A stretch of DNA of 64,000 nt from Platanthera guangdongensis. Taxonomy: Eukaryota; Streptophyta; Magnoliopsida; Asparagales; Orchidaceae. The notes beneath the pieces are model-generated. The model did no database searches. It had not been told where the DNA came from and worked only from the letters and a program-made list of their open reading frames with translations. The stretch spans positions 163,949,826 to 164,013,825 of the forward strand of contig CM077162.1 in assembly GCA_039583875.1 (NCBI GenBank), read 5' to 3'. Both the position numbers and the translations under genes were made by a program. Below, one piece after another: positions 1 to 11,609 of the stretch (position 1 is the stretch's first letter; each line of letters starts with the position of its first letter).

Positions 1-1694
1 TCTCCACGCTAGTGTTTATCAATGCCTCCAAAAGGCTTACCTCTACCCTGTTTGGCAGATGGGAGAGGAAGATCACCAAGCCATCCAAGGCTTCACCCTC
101 CTGAAGACCTTCTGAGAGCACCAGGGTCGTAACAGCCGCTCCTCCACCCCCAGAAAAAGTTCCTTCCACCACCACCAATCCTTCTCCTCCTCTACCTCAA
201 CAACAACAACAACATCAAATTCATCTACCTAAAATAACTCCATCACCAGTTCACTCTCCAGTTCCTACTTCACTAACTCACCAACAACATCAACCCACAC
301 CAGCATCAACCCCAGTTCCATCCCCTGAGCACATCACTCCACCTCATTCTCCACTTCCCCCTCATTTAATTACCACACACCCTGACACATTTATCTCCTC
401 CCACACCTTCAATGTACTGTTTTCTCCACCATATCCACCAACAACAGTTCCCCTTTCTACTACTGCTACTCCCTCTATTCCTATCCCTCCAACCACTCAA
501 AATGACATTCCCTCCACTGCTCCTGACTACACACACACACAGATATGTCCAGTGTATTCTCTATCTGTTCAAATTATGGTCATCACACTCCATACTCCTC
601 CACTGCTCCAGAATCTCTTTATCTCAACTTCTCTGACATTGCTAAAGACCTGCTAGCATTCATCTCTCCCACCCTTACTAAGCTTCTAACTGATGCTGTA
701 GCTCCCCTTACTGCTTCCATCACATCTCTTTCTGCCAAAATTACTGCCTTATCCCCTGTCCCTTCTTCTGGGGGACTGGCTTCAGGACCCCCTAAAAACC
801 AGTCAGGGGGAGATGCTTCATGATGAAGAAGCTCCAATGGTGACAGCAGCAGCAGAAGCATTAGAAGCATCCACAGATTCTATAATGTCAGATTCTTCAG
901 AAGAAGCAGCCAATCCTACTGAAATCATTGATTTAATTGACTCTGACTTAGATATGGATGAGTCAGTTATAGCTGAAATTACTACTGTTGGTAATTATAT
1001 TATAAATCCCACAGATAATTTGAATTCTTTATTAGATTCATTCAATTTTGTCTACAGAGATATTCTACCCAGCTTTTTTTATCAGCAATCCTTGGATATA
1101 GTTCCATACACTGCACCAATAAGCCCCGCAGTTGCCAAGCAACTTAAGGCTTGTCTTGTAGTAACAGAGCCACAAAGTGTACAATCCCCTTCCAAGGATA
1201 CTTCTTCTTCAGAAGCTATTTCAACTCCAACATACAAGATGGATGACAGTCCTCTACCAGATCTGGATGAGATCATTATGGCAGATATAGAACAATAAAA
1301 TTTATTAGCTGCTGAAAGTATTGCTGAAATAGTTGCTCTAGCTCTTCCAGAATCTCAAGCACAACCTCAGGCTGAAAAGCAAATTTCTAAAGATCTTCTG
1401 AAAGCTCTTAATTATCTATATGACAATCCTCAAGGATCTTCTGATGATGAAGATGAGGATGATGATTCTAAAGATATCTCCTCTGCCAAGAAGAAAGTCT
1501 TAAATAAAAGAAAGGCTACTCCCATTGCTGCTCCTAAACCAAATCCCACACATGACACTCCATATTATATCTACAGAAAATCACTCCATATCCTGCGATG
1601 CCAGCTTGGATGTGGCTTTCAAAGAATGAGCAGAAAGCTAGAAAGAAAAGCAGGAGGTACTCTCCTCCCCCTCCTCAAAGAAATTGGAGAGGTT
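1..1694 (+). pseudogene. C0: 3' extra ORF fragment of a Sirevirus-like copia element
   Basis: This is a broken copy of the ORF that follows pol in C1 (29666-38892). At the left edge, frame 3 reads a segment ending INASKRLTSTLFGR, the same block as INASKRLTCALFGK of C1. A Pro/Ser/Thr/Gln-rich stretch follows (about 140-640). Next comes an acidic stretch with a good frame at 813-1298, and then a basic tail with KKK and KRK clusters (about 1480-1660). Stops and frameshifts near 113, 650 and 800 break it. The homology stops at 1694, where the truncated G1 LTR begins. Sireviruses are known to carry an ORF after pol that is often called env-like. I see no signal peptide or clear membrane segment here, so the env label is not supported by this copy. 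Most residues are low complexity, so function is unknown. Confidence 0.75.
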
Positions 1695-2318
1695 AAAGTG
1701 AGTCCATGTCATCAGGATCGGGTCAAAGTTGGAGTGTCATGTCACAATTGGTGTGCGCACGCTTTTCGGTGCATGATTTTGCTTGATTTGACCATGGGTT
1801 GACTATTTGTTGTCAAAATTTCCTGAGATCACTTCTATTGACTTTATATTGACCACATGAGTCCAACACCACTGAATGGGGTTGAATCGTAGTTCATTTG
1901 GCAAAAGTCCAAAATCTACGCGTCGCATTGTGCTAAAACAGTCAAAATGTTTATATTCGTCATTAAGCACCGGATTGCGACGTTATGAGTTCCGATGTAC
2001 TTGTATGGTTCATACGAGGCCACATGAACTGACAGAACTCAAATCAGAGTTCTCTAGGCCGATATTCAAAATCTTGCTCTTGTGACGTCTTACCAGAAGT
2101 GATCACATCCACCATATGACCTCAGGGTTTAACGGAACAAGTTCTGACATGCTCATATTGACTATACGAGGCCACAGGAACTGACAGAACTCAAATCAGA
2201 GTTCTCTAGCTTCATTTACAGCATAGGGTTACCTTTACCGGGTCACGGGTAGGGGTTCGGGTCACTTATATTGGGCCTACTAGGGTTCTGGTGGCCCAAT
2301 AAAAGTCACGATGTTACA
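1695..2318 (-). repeat. G1 truncated 3' LTR
   Basis: About 624 bases match the first part of the G1 5' LTR (about 10985-11609) nearly base for base; both contain the run gagtccatgtcatc and the CCCAATAAAAG block. On the minus strand it starts TGTAACATC at 2318. The other roughly 3.8 kb of the LTR is missing, and the sequence changes abruptly to C0 at 1694/1695. The start here still has TG, whereas the 5' LTR copy begins TA, a simple transition. Confidence 0.85.
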
Positions 2319-3061
2319 ATACAATAAAAATAAAAGGGTTTTCGTCCCCGAAACTTTGCTCGAAGTAGTGGGAAAAAGTAACATACCTGGGGAAAGAGTT
2401 CTGGGTGCTTTTATCGGACGAGTGCTTCAGGTTCCCACGTATACTCATCTTATCCGCAGTTTGACCATAATATTTTTACCATTGGAATGGTCTTGTTATG
2501 CAGGTTCTTCACTTTACGATCTATGATCCCGACTAGTTCGAGTTGAACGGATCTGTCTGACCGCAGTTGTACTGGTGGTGTAGGTAGATGTTGCTCTGGT
2601 TTCCGGAGGACTCGTCTCAAGGAGGAGACATGAAATGCATCATGAAGGTTTCCCAGTTCTAGAGGCAGTGCTAATTGATAGGCAACAGGGCCAACACATT
2701 TTATCACCTGATAGGGGCCCAGGTAGCGGGGATCTAGCTTCTTTTGCTTCCTCAGCCGGGTGACACCATGCATGAGCTTGATTTTTAGGAACACCATCTC
2801 TCCTATGCGGAACTCCACCGGTCGGTGTTGTGCATCATAATATTTGGCTTGTCGGATATGCGCCTCTCGCATCTGTTCCTGGATTAGCCATATTGCCGTC
2901 GTAGTGTCATCAATGTATGCCACTCCTAAGGCTTCTGGGTCCTCTTCCTGTGCCCAAGTCAATGGGGTTCGGCAACTCCTCCCATACAACGCCTCGTATG
3001 GGGACATCTTGATGCTGGCCTGGTAGCTGTTATTGTAAGAAAAGTCAACCAGAGGTAACAA
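2319..3061 (-). pseudogene. G1 integrase C-terminus and chromodomain
   Basis: The 203-residue open stretch (3061 down to 2450) holds the end of the integrase core (MSPYEALYGRSCRTPL), the GPY/F-type module (LDPRYLGPYQVIKCVGPVAY, residues about 110-130, then LHDAFHVSSLR), and a chromodomain start (VGIIDRKVKNLHNKTIPM). A stop follows WSNCG. The frame continues past it as DEYTWEPE, the usual chromodomain motif, so one nonsense codon cuts the chromodomain in half. In chromoviruses this domain directs integration toward marked heterochromatin. The 130 bases from the end of the ORF to the LTR are non-coding. Confidence 0.85.
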
Positions 3062-3932
3062 CTATTCCCACAGCTCATTATGTTCTATTATGCATAGTTG
3101 AAGTAGATCCTCCGTTGTCTGATTTGTTCTTTCTGTCTGTCCATCTGTCTGCGGGTGGAAAGCGATGCTAAAAGCCAGCTTGGTTCCCAAGTATGCCTGC
3201 ACTCTCCTCCACTCCTTAGATGTGAAACGCCTGTCAACGATTTGACACGATGGACTTTGGTACCCCGTGGAAATGGACAACTTGCTCTATGAAAATCCTG
3301 GCCAGAATATCAACACCGTCTCCCTATCGATTTGGAATTAATCGGGCCACTTTTGTGAGTCGATGTACAATAACCCATATGGAGTCATTTCCGGCATGAG
3401 ATTGAGGTAGGCCGTGAACAAAGTCCATGAAAATGTCCTCGAACTTCCATTCGGGTATAGGCAGGGGCTGCATCAGACCTCTCGGGCTGCGACATTCAGC
3501 TTTAACCCTTTGGCAGGTTTGACATTGGGCCACAAAGTTGGCAACGTCCTTTTTCATCCCAGGCCAATAAATGGTCCGGTGCAGGTCCACGTACATTTTA
3601 ACCACACTAGGGTGAATAGAGTATCTTGACAGGTGGGCTTCTTGTAGAATTTCTTCGCGAATTCCTCTGATAGAGGGAATAAATATGCGATGCCTGAATT
3701 GTAGAATTCCGTCGTGTAGATTATAATCCTTCTGCGCTCCATCTGACAGAGATTGAATGATCGGAACCACCTCTAGGTCGATCTTCTGAGATTCTCGTAT
3801 CCGTTCACGGATGTTGCATTGGATCTCCATCCAATACATGTGAGACTTGTATTCTTCCGGATCTCTTAGGGCGATCAGGGTAATTTCTAAGTCTATTAAA
3901 GACTGGAACAGTTCCTTAGGGATTTGCTCCAT
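3062..3932 (-). pseudogene. G1 integrase, N-terminal zinc domain and core
   Basis: Two open pieces (3932-3324 and 3280-3062) make up most of the integrase. The first has the HHCC zinc domain (a His-x5-His pattern in HLSRYSIH, then CQTC) and the core start (IFMDFVHGLPQSH). The catalytic block that normally reads VDRL is VHRL here. The second piece carries the region before the last catalytic Glu (FHPQTDGQTERTNQT). About 45 bases between the pieces contain stops and a shift. Integrase joins the cDNA ends to host DNA; this copy is dead. Confidence 0.88.
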
Positions 3933-3953
3933 CCAACTCCCAGCTATCAGAGG

Positions 3954-4592
3954 CTAGCGACTCAAGCCGTCAGCGAATTTATTAGTTTTTCCAGGGTGAT
4001 ATTGGAGAGCGAAATCATAGTCGCATAGAAATTCCAACCATCGGTGCTGCCAAAGATTCAGCTCTTTTTGAGTGAAGATGTATTTGAGGCTTTTGTGGTC
4101 GGAGAAGATCTCAAATCTTACCCCGTATAAGTAATGCCTATATATTTTAAGGGATAACACGACATCACCCAATTCTAGATCATAAGTTGCGTAATTTAAT
4201 TCATGCGGCTTCAATTGACGAGGTGTGTAGGCAACCACCTTGCCATGCTGCATCAGGACTGCTCCTAATCCTTTCAGGGAGGCAACAATGTAGATCTGGA
4301 ATCCCTCGGTTCCTGTGGGAATCTTAAGGGTTGGCGTAGAGGTTAACCGCTTCTTCAATTCGACGAATGCGGTCTCACATTTCGGTGTCCATCGAAACAT
4401 AACATCCTTTTTGGTGAGGGCAGTTAGGGGTAAAGTAATTTTGGAGAAGCCTTCTACGAACTTCCTATAATATCCGGCAAGACCAAGAAAACTTCGGATA
4501 TTTGCCGCTATCCTGAGTGGTGGCCAATTTTGCACTGCCTGGATCTTGGTCTGATACACTGCTACCCCTTTCTGGTTTATAGTATGGCCCAA
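3954..4592 (-). pseudogene. G1 RT end (thumb/connection) and RNase H
   Basis: The 212-residue stretch starts in the RT connection (FLGLAGYYRKFVEGFSKI, about residues 35-52) and runs through RNase H (FQIYIVASLKGLGAVL, FEIFSDHKSLKYIFTQKELN, and a C-terminal HPGKTNKFADGLSR). The first catalytic Asp, normally in a CDAS-like motif, reads VAS, so the active site is damaged. The later SDHKSL and ADGLSR Asp positions are still visible. It is separated from the upstream RT piece by a stop near 4600. Confidence 0.88.
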
Positions 4593-4601
4593 GAATCCAA
4601 C

Positions 4602-5358
4602 TTATTCCATCCAAAACTCGCACTTACTGAATTTGGCGAAGAGGGAGTGTTCTCGGAGTTTTAGTAGCACCATCTGCAGGTGCCTAACATGGTCTGCCTT
4701 AGTATTTGAGTAGATCAAAATATATTCAATGAAGATGATCATGAAGCTGAAATCAGTCCTGGGAATGTCTTCTTCCCGGATTCGAAGCTGATCATAGCTT
4801 GACCTCAAGTCCATCTTGGAAAACACGGACGCACCTTGCAATTGATCAAATAGTTCATCGATCCTAGGGAGGGGGTATGTGTTTCGTATAGTAAGCTTAT
4901 TTAGCTCCCTGCAGTTTATGAATAGACGTAATGTTCCGTCTTTCTTCTTTACGAATAACACTGGGGCTCCCCAAGGTGTGGAACTGGGGCGGACAAATCC
5001 GACATCTATTATCTCCTGTAATTAAATCTTTAACTCAGCCAGTTCTCTTGGGGCCATTCGGTAGGGTGCCCGTGACACCAGCCGTGCTCCGGTCATGAGC
5101 TCGATCTGGAAGTCGACCTCTCGCTGAGGTGGCAATCCTGGGAGGGACTCAGGAAAAATGTCCAGGAAATTGCCCACCACCGGTACCCTGGCAAGTACGA
5201 GTTTTGTCCTCCATTTCGAAGTAGATAAGGTATACCTCATTTCTCTGTCGGATAGACTTAACCATCTGCGCAGAAGTTAAAAAAATACACGAGACCGAGG
5301 GTAAACCTGTCAACATAACGTCCTGGCCATTTTTGTTCTGCAGGCGGACCTCTTGCAT
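4602..5358 (-). pseudogene. G1 reverse transcriptase, internally deleted
   Basis: Overlapping open pieces (5358-5149, 5240-5022, 4961-4602) cover the protease-RT linker (FLDIFPESLPGLPPQREVDF) and the RT fingers and palm ([22 protein letters not shown], then [15 protein letters not shown]). After IPRTDF the sequence jumps to [12 protein letters not shown], which replaces the usual YVDD/FIDD box. The palm segment usually found between them, roughly 60 residues in chromoviruses, is missing, and the catalytic Asp pair reads EY. The element therefore could not have copied itself after this change. Confidence 0.87.
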
Positions 5359-5382
5359 TGAACAATTTATTTTTGCCTTATG

Positions 5383-5649
5383 TTAGGCTAGCCAGTCCAT
5401 TCCCAGTATAATATCGAATACAGTTATTACCAGGATGGTTGCGTAGACCTCAAATTCTACTTCTCCTAGCATCGCCTGGAACAAGCATTTTTCTGTAGAT
5501 GTCATATCTGATCCATCCGATAAACAGATTCGTATAGCTAGCCCAGTTGTGCGGATAACGTTCTCTCTTGTTGTGATAAATTTGTAGGACACAAAGGAGT
5601 GTTTCACTCCTGTATCAAAGAGGGTCTTGGCGGAATGTCCTCCTACCAA
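5383..5649 (-). pseudogene. G1 aspartic protease
   Basis: The 88-residue open stretch has the retropepsin layout of chromoviruses: a FDTG motif near residue 11 (ALFDTGVKHSFVS reads as TLFDTGVKHSFVS here), a middle strand region, and the end motif FDIILGMDWLA. The catalytic Asp-Thr-Gly is intact. The frame then stops. The enzyme would release Gag and Pol proteins from the polyprotein. Gag lies upstream (higher coordinates) and RT downstream. Confidence 0.85.
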
Positions 5650-5939
5650 CAGGATTCCGGATGATATAGAAGTATATGTATCATATAACTAATATACAAG
5701 ATGTACGCATACATGCATAACCTGTACATAGCATAAGTAGCAACATCTGATATATTCTATCGCCTAGTATATATACCTATCACTACATCAGGGGGCTAGT
5801 CCGTGCTACAAGTCCAGTGCGTAGGTCTCCAAAGTCGAGAACGGCCCTGCTGGCCTCTCCTGCCAGCTCTACCTCTGCGGCCTCTCTGGCCCTGTCCCCG
5901 TATGGGCTGCCTACCCTATACTGCTCCTAGTCCTGGCCT

Positions 5940-6960
5940 TCCTATTGCCTATGGGCAGAAAGCCCTCATATGCCCTGGCTGCTGACACAAGAAATAGTTC
6001 CCTGCGAAGGGAACATCACATCGGACCACTAGCGCGGGCTGCGGTGCCGGAGCTAGTCTGATGTCCTGCTGTGGGGCTAGGGGTGCTGGTGGTGCTGGTG
6101 GTGCTGATGGGCGCCTGTAAGGCAGTCTACGGCGTATCTGCCTGTGCTCTCTATCCTATCAGTGGGGAGCAGTTCCCATGTATCGTCTCAGATCTTGAGG
6201 GGCATCGACCTGTCTTCTGTGCTGCTGGGCTACTATCCACTGGTCCAACTCAAGTGCTGCTACGTGAGAGGCTATGGTTTGGAAGGTAGACTGAGAGATC
6301 ATAATCAGAGCCTGCCTCAAGTCATCATGTAATACCCGGTAGAAACAAGAAGCTCTATCTCTGTCGGAGGCAGCCAAATTTCTGGCAAAGCATGCCAAGT
6401 GTATGAACTCTCTCTCGTACTCTGCCACTGTGCGGTTGCCCTGTCAAATGTGCAGGAATCTCTCTTGAAAAGCCGCTCGGTCTGCATCTGAGATGAAGAA
6501 CTCTAGTAGAGTGCCAGAGAACTCCCCCCAAAGGATCGTGCTCAACGGTCGTCCTCTAAAAGTAAAGCGACTAGCTTCTCTCCACCAATCCTTAGCGTAT
6601 CCTTCTAATAAGATCACCACTAGAGAAACTGCAGCCAATGCTGGGCACATCATTCCTACCAGCAACTCCTCCACACGCTCCACCCACCCCTCTGCATGGA
6701 TGGCAGTCTCTGTACCTCTAAAAACAGGCAGCCTCAGTCCTCAAAAAGTCATTAGTAAATCGGTAGGTGCCATCATCTCTCGGGGTGGTTGTGCCAAGGC
6801 TATCTAAAAAGTGGCCAGAATGGCTGTCAATATCTGCCCAAAGTCAGTCTCGGCAAACAGTATAGCCGCGGGGGCGACCAGGTCTAGATGTGGGGTGGCA
6901 GGAACATATACTCTGGAAGAGGACCCTCGTTACTGTACTCTGGTATCTAGAGGAGTAACA
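5940..6960 (-). pseudogene. G1 gag (capsid and zinc knuckle)
   Basis: Two open pieces (6683-6444 and 6428-6159) form a Retrotrans_gag-type capsid: LEGYAKDWWREAS, WGEFSGTLLEFFISDADRAAFQERF, then MAEYEREFIHLACFARNL and a long helix region. Near 5950-5990 a degenerate nucleocapsid knuckle reads CQQPGHMRAFC, with the His and last Cys kept and the first Cys lost. The segment between capsid and knuckle (about 5990-6160) is Gly/Ala-rich and broken. From 5650 to 5940 I see only decayed gag-protease linker. Confidence 0.8.
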
Positions 6961-7176
6961 GAAAAAGTGTCAGTACTTTGCAAAAGTAGGGAAAATTTAC
7001 AAAAATGACTGACGAAGCAGAAACATCGGAGTACGGGCATACTAACATACAGTGTAGAATCCCTAAGCCTCTACACTAGTATCCACCAGGCTTTCGCTGG
7101 AAGGTTCGTCCCGAACCGAGGAATGAAGCGAGGGACGGGGGATTATTGAGACTGCTACACAAGGACGAGTCGTGAT
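6961..7176 (-). other. G1 untranslated leader
   Basis: This is the sequence between the primer site and gag on the minus strand. It has no long frame on that strand. It contains a short C/G-rich stretch (CGTCCCGAACCGAGG near 7108) and nothing else I can name. Confidence 0.5.
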
Positions 7177-7188
7177 GGCTCTGATCCA
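7177..7188 (-). other. G1 primer binding site, initiator tRNA-Met type
   Basis: On the minus strand this reads TGGATCAGAGCC, two bases after an LTR end in ...TCACA. The plant initiator-Met primer site is TGGTATCAGAGCC, so one T is missing. It sets the left edge of the 5' LTR at 7191. Confidence 0.75.
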
Positions 7189-8574
7189 TTTGTGAGATCC
7201 CCCCCCCCAACTTTTATCTGGGTCGGGCCGGGGGAATCATACTGCCCAAGGCATCCACCCAGGGATCCTTAAGGGGAAACGACCCACTCTGCTAAGCACT
7301 AGTTGGCTGCCTTGCTCGGCTTAAATCACAATATTCACATTACATCATAGACATATGCGGGAGCATTAATAGGAAAAAAGTACGACATATATCTTCATAT
7401 ATAAGTACACGATCATAAGGCCATAACCTAGGTATATATATAAGCCCGCAGGCTGTAAAAGTACTCCACACAACTCCTCACTCTCTCTCCCTAATCAGCT
7501 CATCGGTACTCACGTCTCGAAATTATGCAGACATCGGGGGTGCTTCTGCACGCGTATTCCTATATACTGGCGCAATCTCTTGGGGCAGCGGGTCACTACG
7601 ACGCTCCATTTCCTATGAATGGTTATGAAAAAAACTGTTAGTCACAGAGCTAAGTGGCATTAAATTCCCTCCCCGGATCCATATCCTGGAGACGAGCATA
7701 CACACACCCAGCAGAATAAGGTTACTGAAGCATGAGAGAGTTAGCATAATATTTCATAATTTAAGCTAGGATCAACAATGGCAATGCAGCATAATATAAC
7801 CAAAAATAAAATAGCAGCAATAACATTTGTCATAATACGGGTTCCATCGACACATCAGGTATTTGCAACCCGTATCCAATCGCAGGCATTCATAGCTGCG
7901 TACACACACCGCAGGCATTCACAGCCATACCATACACCCTATGTCAACATAAAATGGACCGCTTTTGTTCCAATAGGGTAGCGAGCCCCGTGGGCCTCAA
8001 CGATGTGGCCGTCGGTGATAGTGGCCAGTCCTGCCACTTCTGGAGGTGGTCGCACCGCACAGCCCAGGCCCTAGCATACATTCTCGTGTACTCTTGGATG
8101 TGAGCGACATCCAGTGATTTAAAATTTTGGCCGACCAGAGGAGGAAACCCGACGGGGATAACATGAAGGAAGGTCACCCGTGGTCCTTGTCCCTTGGTCT
8201 CCTTGGGTCGTCGAACTTTCTGCACCGATACGAACGGTCTGTGGAAGTGACTGAGCCGCCACCATTTACCGCAAGCCATTCACAAGAAATTATTCAAACA
8301 ATGATGCTAATATGCACTGGGTCTGTGGCGGTCTGCCCTACTATACTTTATACTTGAGGCAATGATGCTCAGCTCAAATTTCGACAAGGAGCGTGGGAGC
8401 ACTTTATTTGAGGCTAAACCTAGAGGAATACCTCAACTCTGGTTATCCCCAACTAATGCTTAATCTCAACAAACTACGGCATGTTAAAGTATGATCCGTA
8501 CTTATAATAGAAAATTACAGTAAATAAAGTGCGGTAATTTAAGCTGCTGATAATAAACGCTGCTTAATAAGACG

Positions 8575-8925
8575 TGACCAGTATGGAACTGAAATAGTAC
8601 TAAAATAAAAGTAGAGAATTGAAATGAACTTGACTAGTACGAAACTGGAGTGGTACTGAATTAAAAGTACCGAATTGAACTTGACCAATACGGGAGTGGA
8701 GTAGTTCCGAATAGAAAGTACTGAATTGAACTTGACCAGTACGGGACTGAGTAGTATCGAATTAAAAGTACTGAATTGATCTTGACCAGTACGGGACTGG
8801 AGTAGTACTGAATTGAAAGTACTGAATTGAACTTGATCAGTACTGGAATTGAGTAGTACTGAATTGGAAGTACTGAATTAAATAGAGGAAATGGACCAGT
8901 GCAAGACTGGAACAAACATAAAGAA
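8575..8925 (-). repeat. About 51-bp tandem repeat in the G1 LTR
   Basis: Six to seven imperfect copies have the pattern gaattgaacttgaccagtac plus a variable end. Each good copy holds CCAGT-acggg-ACTGG, a 5-bp stem with a 5-base loop, and a CpG in the loop. Copies differ mostly by transitions. An open frame on the minus strand (8915-8661) is only the translated repeat and is not called as a gene. Confidence 0.8.
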
Positions 8926-9639
8926 GAAGGTTAGTAGTTCAATCACTCTATTCACGATGCTTCAGTTCCATCTCCGTTCTCAGGAGGTTTCCTTGGGTTT
9001 CACCCATTATTGAGATCCGATAACAATTCAGTTGCGCCCTCTTAATTATAGCTTAATCGGATCGGGGTTTATTATGAGTTACTTCCTTAATAATCATCAA
9101 GAATAATCTTGTAATGCACCACTCAGATTCTTATCTTCTGAGCGTGGCAGATTTACCCGAGGGTTGAGGCGCTCGACGGGTTCACGAAATCTCAAGGCAC
9201 ACGGGGCTCTCCTCGGCCACTCTCGTTGATAAGACAATTTGAATTAATTCCTTAATTTAGAGAAAAAATCTCGCGCTCCAATTTTCATTTTCGAAGAAAA
9301 TTGAGCGTAATAATTTCCGTGCGCAGCTTTGGGCTTTAAGAAATTGAGGAAGAATCACTTTTGATCTCTAACTTCTCAAGTTTTTATACCACCTTAAAGA
9401 AGGTCTTATTTTAGCTAAGAAAAATTTTCATAATTTTTTGGAGAGATTTGGGTCTTTAATTTGGTCAAATAGATTTTATTTGGGACTTTAAAAATACCAA
9501 ATCGACTCCAATAATTTACCAAACTTTTGTGGTGATAGTTCTCATTATGAGGGACATTTTTCATGTTGACCAATTTGCCCCAAGAGGCTCCAATTGTTTT
9601 CTAGATTTTTCTCAAGGTTCTGTTAATTTATATGGTCTA

Positions 9640-10370
9640 CAGATAGCCATATCATCTTGATCCCGCGGTTGAGATCGAGCCGGACCAGAGAAATTAGCCT
9701 TCTGTCCCCACAGTGGATCGACCACAGATCCGCTGTGGGGGGCGCTGATGCTGAGGCATGGGCGGGATTTAAGATGATCCCGGCCATCTGATCCCTATCA
9801 GGGATCAGACGGCAGCTGCTGTTCACCGGCAGCAAGCAGCCATACTTGCTTCCACCATCAGCGAGTCCTCGCTGGGCACCGGCGCTGCCACCGATCTGTT
9901 CGTCGGGGGCCATCGACTTCCTGGGTGGTGGCCCAGCGTCCTGCCTCCACCGGCCACCGCCTGGTTTGGCCAACCCGAGAGCAGGGTGGCGGTATATTTG
10001 GCCCCAGCACCACTGCGCCACCCCACCTTCTCACGGTTGAACCCAGCCCCAGAACCAGCCCCGGTTGGCATGCCAGTGGTGGGGCTCATCTCCGGTGGTG
10101 GTCCGACAAACATTCGCCACCAGCCGCCGGCGGAGATAAAAACAGAGCAAATACTCTGCTCTTCGGGTGCCGCCGGAGGGGTGTTTTCCGGTGGCGCCCT
10201 GACTTTCTCCCCATCGGAAAAACATCCCAGAGTTGTCTAGCATTCCCCAGCACCACCACTAGTGCGGGGGAAAGGCTAGCCTCCCTAAAGCTGCCACCCG
10301 ACCTGAAGCAAGGGTCGGGTGGTGTCGGCGGTGCTCCGGCCGTCGGAGGGTCCATGTAGCTCGTCAAAGA
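9640..10370 (-). other. GC-rich leader segment of the G1 LTR
   Basis: This segment is clearly richer in G and C, and in CpG, than its surroundings. It starts about 190 bases downstream of the LTR TATA box on the minus strand, so it probably belongs to the transcribed leader. Overlapping ORFs of 60-144 codons occur on both strands, as expected by chance in GC-rich DNA. They show no domain, so I do not call them genes. Confidence 0.5.
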
Positions 10371-10555
10371 TGAAGGGAAGGAGGAGGGGAGAAGATTCTA
10401 ACTGAGGATGAGGGGCTTGGGAAGGTCTAGTTTGATCTGCCATTAAAGGTGGCAGTGGTTGAGCTTGAGGGTGGTGGTTTTCGGCGAGGGCAGCTCCGGC
10501 AAGGGGGCTTTGATTCCATTTGGGTTGGTGTGGAGGGATGAGAGCTGGGCAGTGC

Positions 10556-10563
10556 TTTTTATA
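10556..10563 (-). promoter_or_regulatory. TATA box of the G1 LTR
   Basis: The minus strand reads CTATAAAAAGC, a textbook plant TATA box, about 1.05 kb into the LTR. A pyrimidine-rich start region follows (CAGCTCTCATCCCTCC). It would separate U3 from R. Confidence 0.6.
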
Positions 10564-10743
10564 GGCCGAGGAGGGTGTCCATCCCTCCCCCTAGTCGATG
10601 TGGGATCAACTCCCATGAGGGGAGGAAATTCTACTCCTACCCTCCACTTGGCCGGCCATGTGGCATCTCCTGAGAGGTCAAGTGTAGCCAAGTGGGAATT
10701 CCTTGGGCTTGCCTTAAGTGGGCTTGGGTTTAGAGAAAGGAGA

Positions 10744-10746
<3 letters not shown>

Positions 10747-10787
<41 letters not shown>
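10747..10787. repeat. (GA)n microsatellite
   Basis: An uninterrupted GA run of about 40 bases sits in the U3 part of the G1 LTR. On the element strand it is CT-rich and lies about 190 bases upstream of the TATA box. Confidence 0.95.
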
Positions 10788-10790
<3 letters not shown>

Positions 10791-11609
10791 TCTTGGGCTT
10801 TTGTCATGGGCCCATTTAACCATACCTTGCTAGTCTAGGTGACTTAAGGAGTGAGAGGGGGTAGAGCCTTAGCCATTAGTGAAGGGTAGGTGAGCATCTC
10901 TTTGAGAAAACAAATCCAAAAATTTTATGTTTTAGGGGTTTCACTAAGTCAACCATGGGTTGGGTCCCCCATGTGGGTAAAGTTCAAAGTGAGTCCATGT
11001 CATCGGGATCGGGTCAAAGTTGGAGTGTCGTGTCATAATTGGTGTGCACACGCTTTTCGATGCATGGTTGTGCTTGATTTGACCATGGGTTTACCATTTG
11101 TCATCAAAATTTCCCAAGACCACTTCTGTTGACTTTATATTGACCACATGAGTCCAACGCCACTGACTAGGGTTGAATCGGAGTTTGTTTGGCAAAAGTC
11201 CAAAATCTGCGCGTCGCATTGCGCTAAAACGGTCAAAATGTTTATATTCATTGTTAGGCACCAAATTGCGACGTGATGAGTTTTGATGTGCTCGTATGGG
11301 TCATACGAGGCCACAAGAACTGACAGAAATCAAATCGGAGTTCTCTAGGCCGATATTCAAAATCTTACTTTTGTGACGTCTTACGAGAAGCAGTCACATT
11401 CACCATATGACCTCAGAGTTTAACGAAACAAGTTCCGACATGCTCGTATTGACTATATAAGGCCACAGAAACTGACAGAACTCAAATCAGAGATCTCTAC
11501 CTTTATTTCCAGCCTAGGGTTACCTCTTCCGGGTCACGGGTAGGTGTTTGGGTCACTTTTATTGGGCCCACTAGGGTTCTAGTTACCCAATAAAAGTTGG
11601 GATGTTATA

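Larger units (their letters stand above)
1695..11609 (-). mobile_element. G1: degenerate Ty3/gypsy chromovirus, minus strand
   Basis: Read on the minus strand, this is a 5' LTR (7191-11609), an initiator-Met primer site, then gag, protease, RT, RNase H, integrase, chromodomain and the start of a 3' LTR (1695-2318). The order protease-RT-RNase H-integrase defines Ty3/gypsy, and the C-terminal chromodomain places it among chromoviruses. Every ORF is broken by stops or shifts, and RT has an internal deletion, so it cannot move on its own. The right flank (11610 on) is S1 sequence. The left flank is C0, not S1, and the 3' LTR is cut short, so the left edge has been rearranged and no target duplication can be read. 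Confidence 0.9.
7191..11609 (-). repeat. G1 5' LTR, 4.4 kb
   Basis: On the minus strand this runs from TATAACATCCC (11609) to ...CTCACA (7191). The first bases should be TG and have become TA. Only the first 0.6 kb has a partner (1695-2318). A TATA box sits at 10556-10563. Downstream of it lies a GC-rich leader (10370-9640) with overlapping ORFs on both strands but no recognisable domain, then AT-rich sequence and a roughly 51-bp tandem repeat (8575-8925). A GA/CT microsatellite lies just upstream of the TATA box. At 4.4 kb the LTR is long even for chromoviruses. Confidence 0.8.

Noticed and set aside
8661..8915. 84-codon minus-strand ORF
   Set aside because: Translated 51-bp tandem repeat.
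9823..10367. Overlapping ORFs of 93-144 codons on both strands
   Set aside because: This is expected in GC-rich DNA; there is no domain, and the region lies in the G1 LTR leader.
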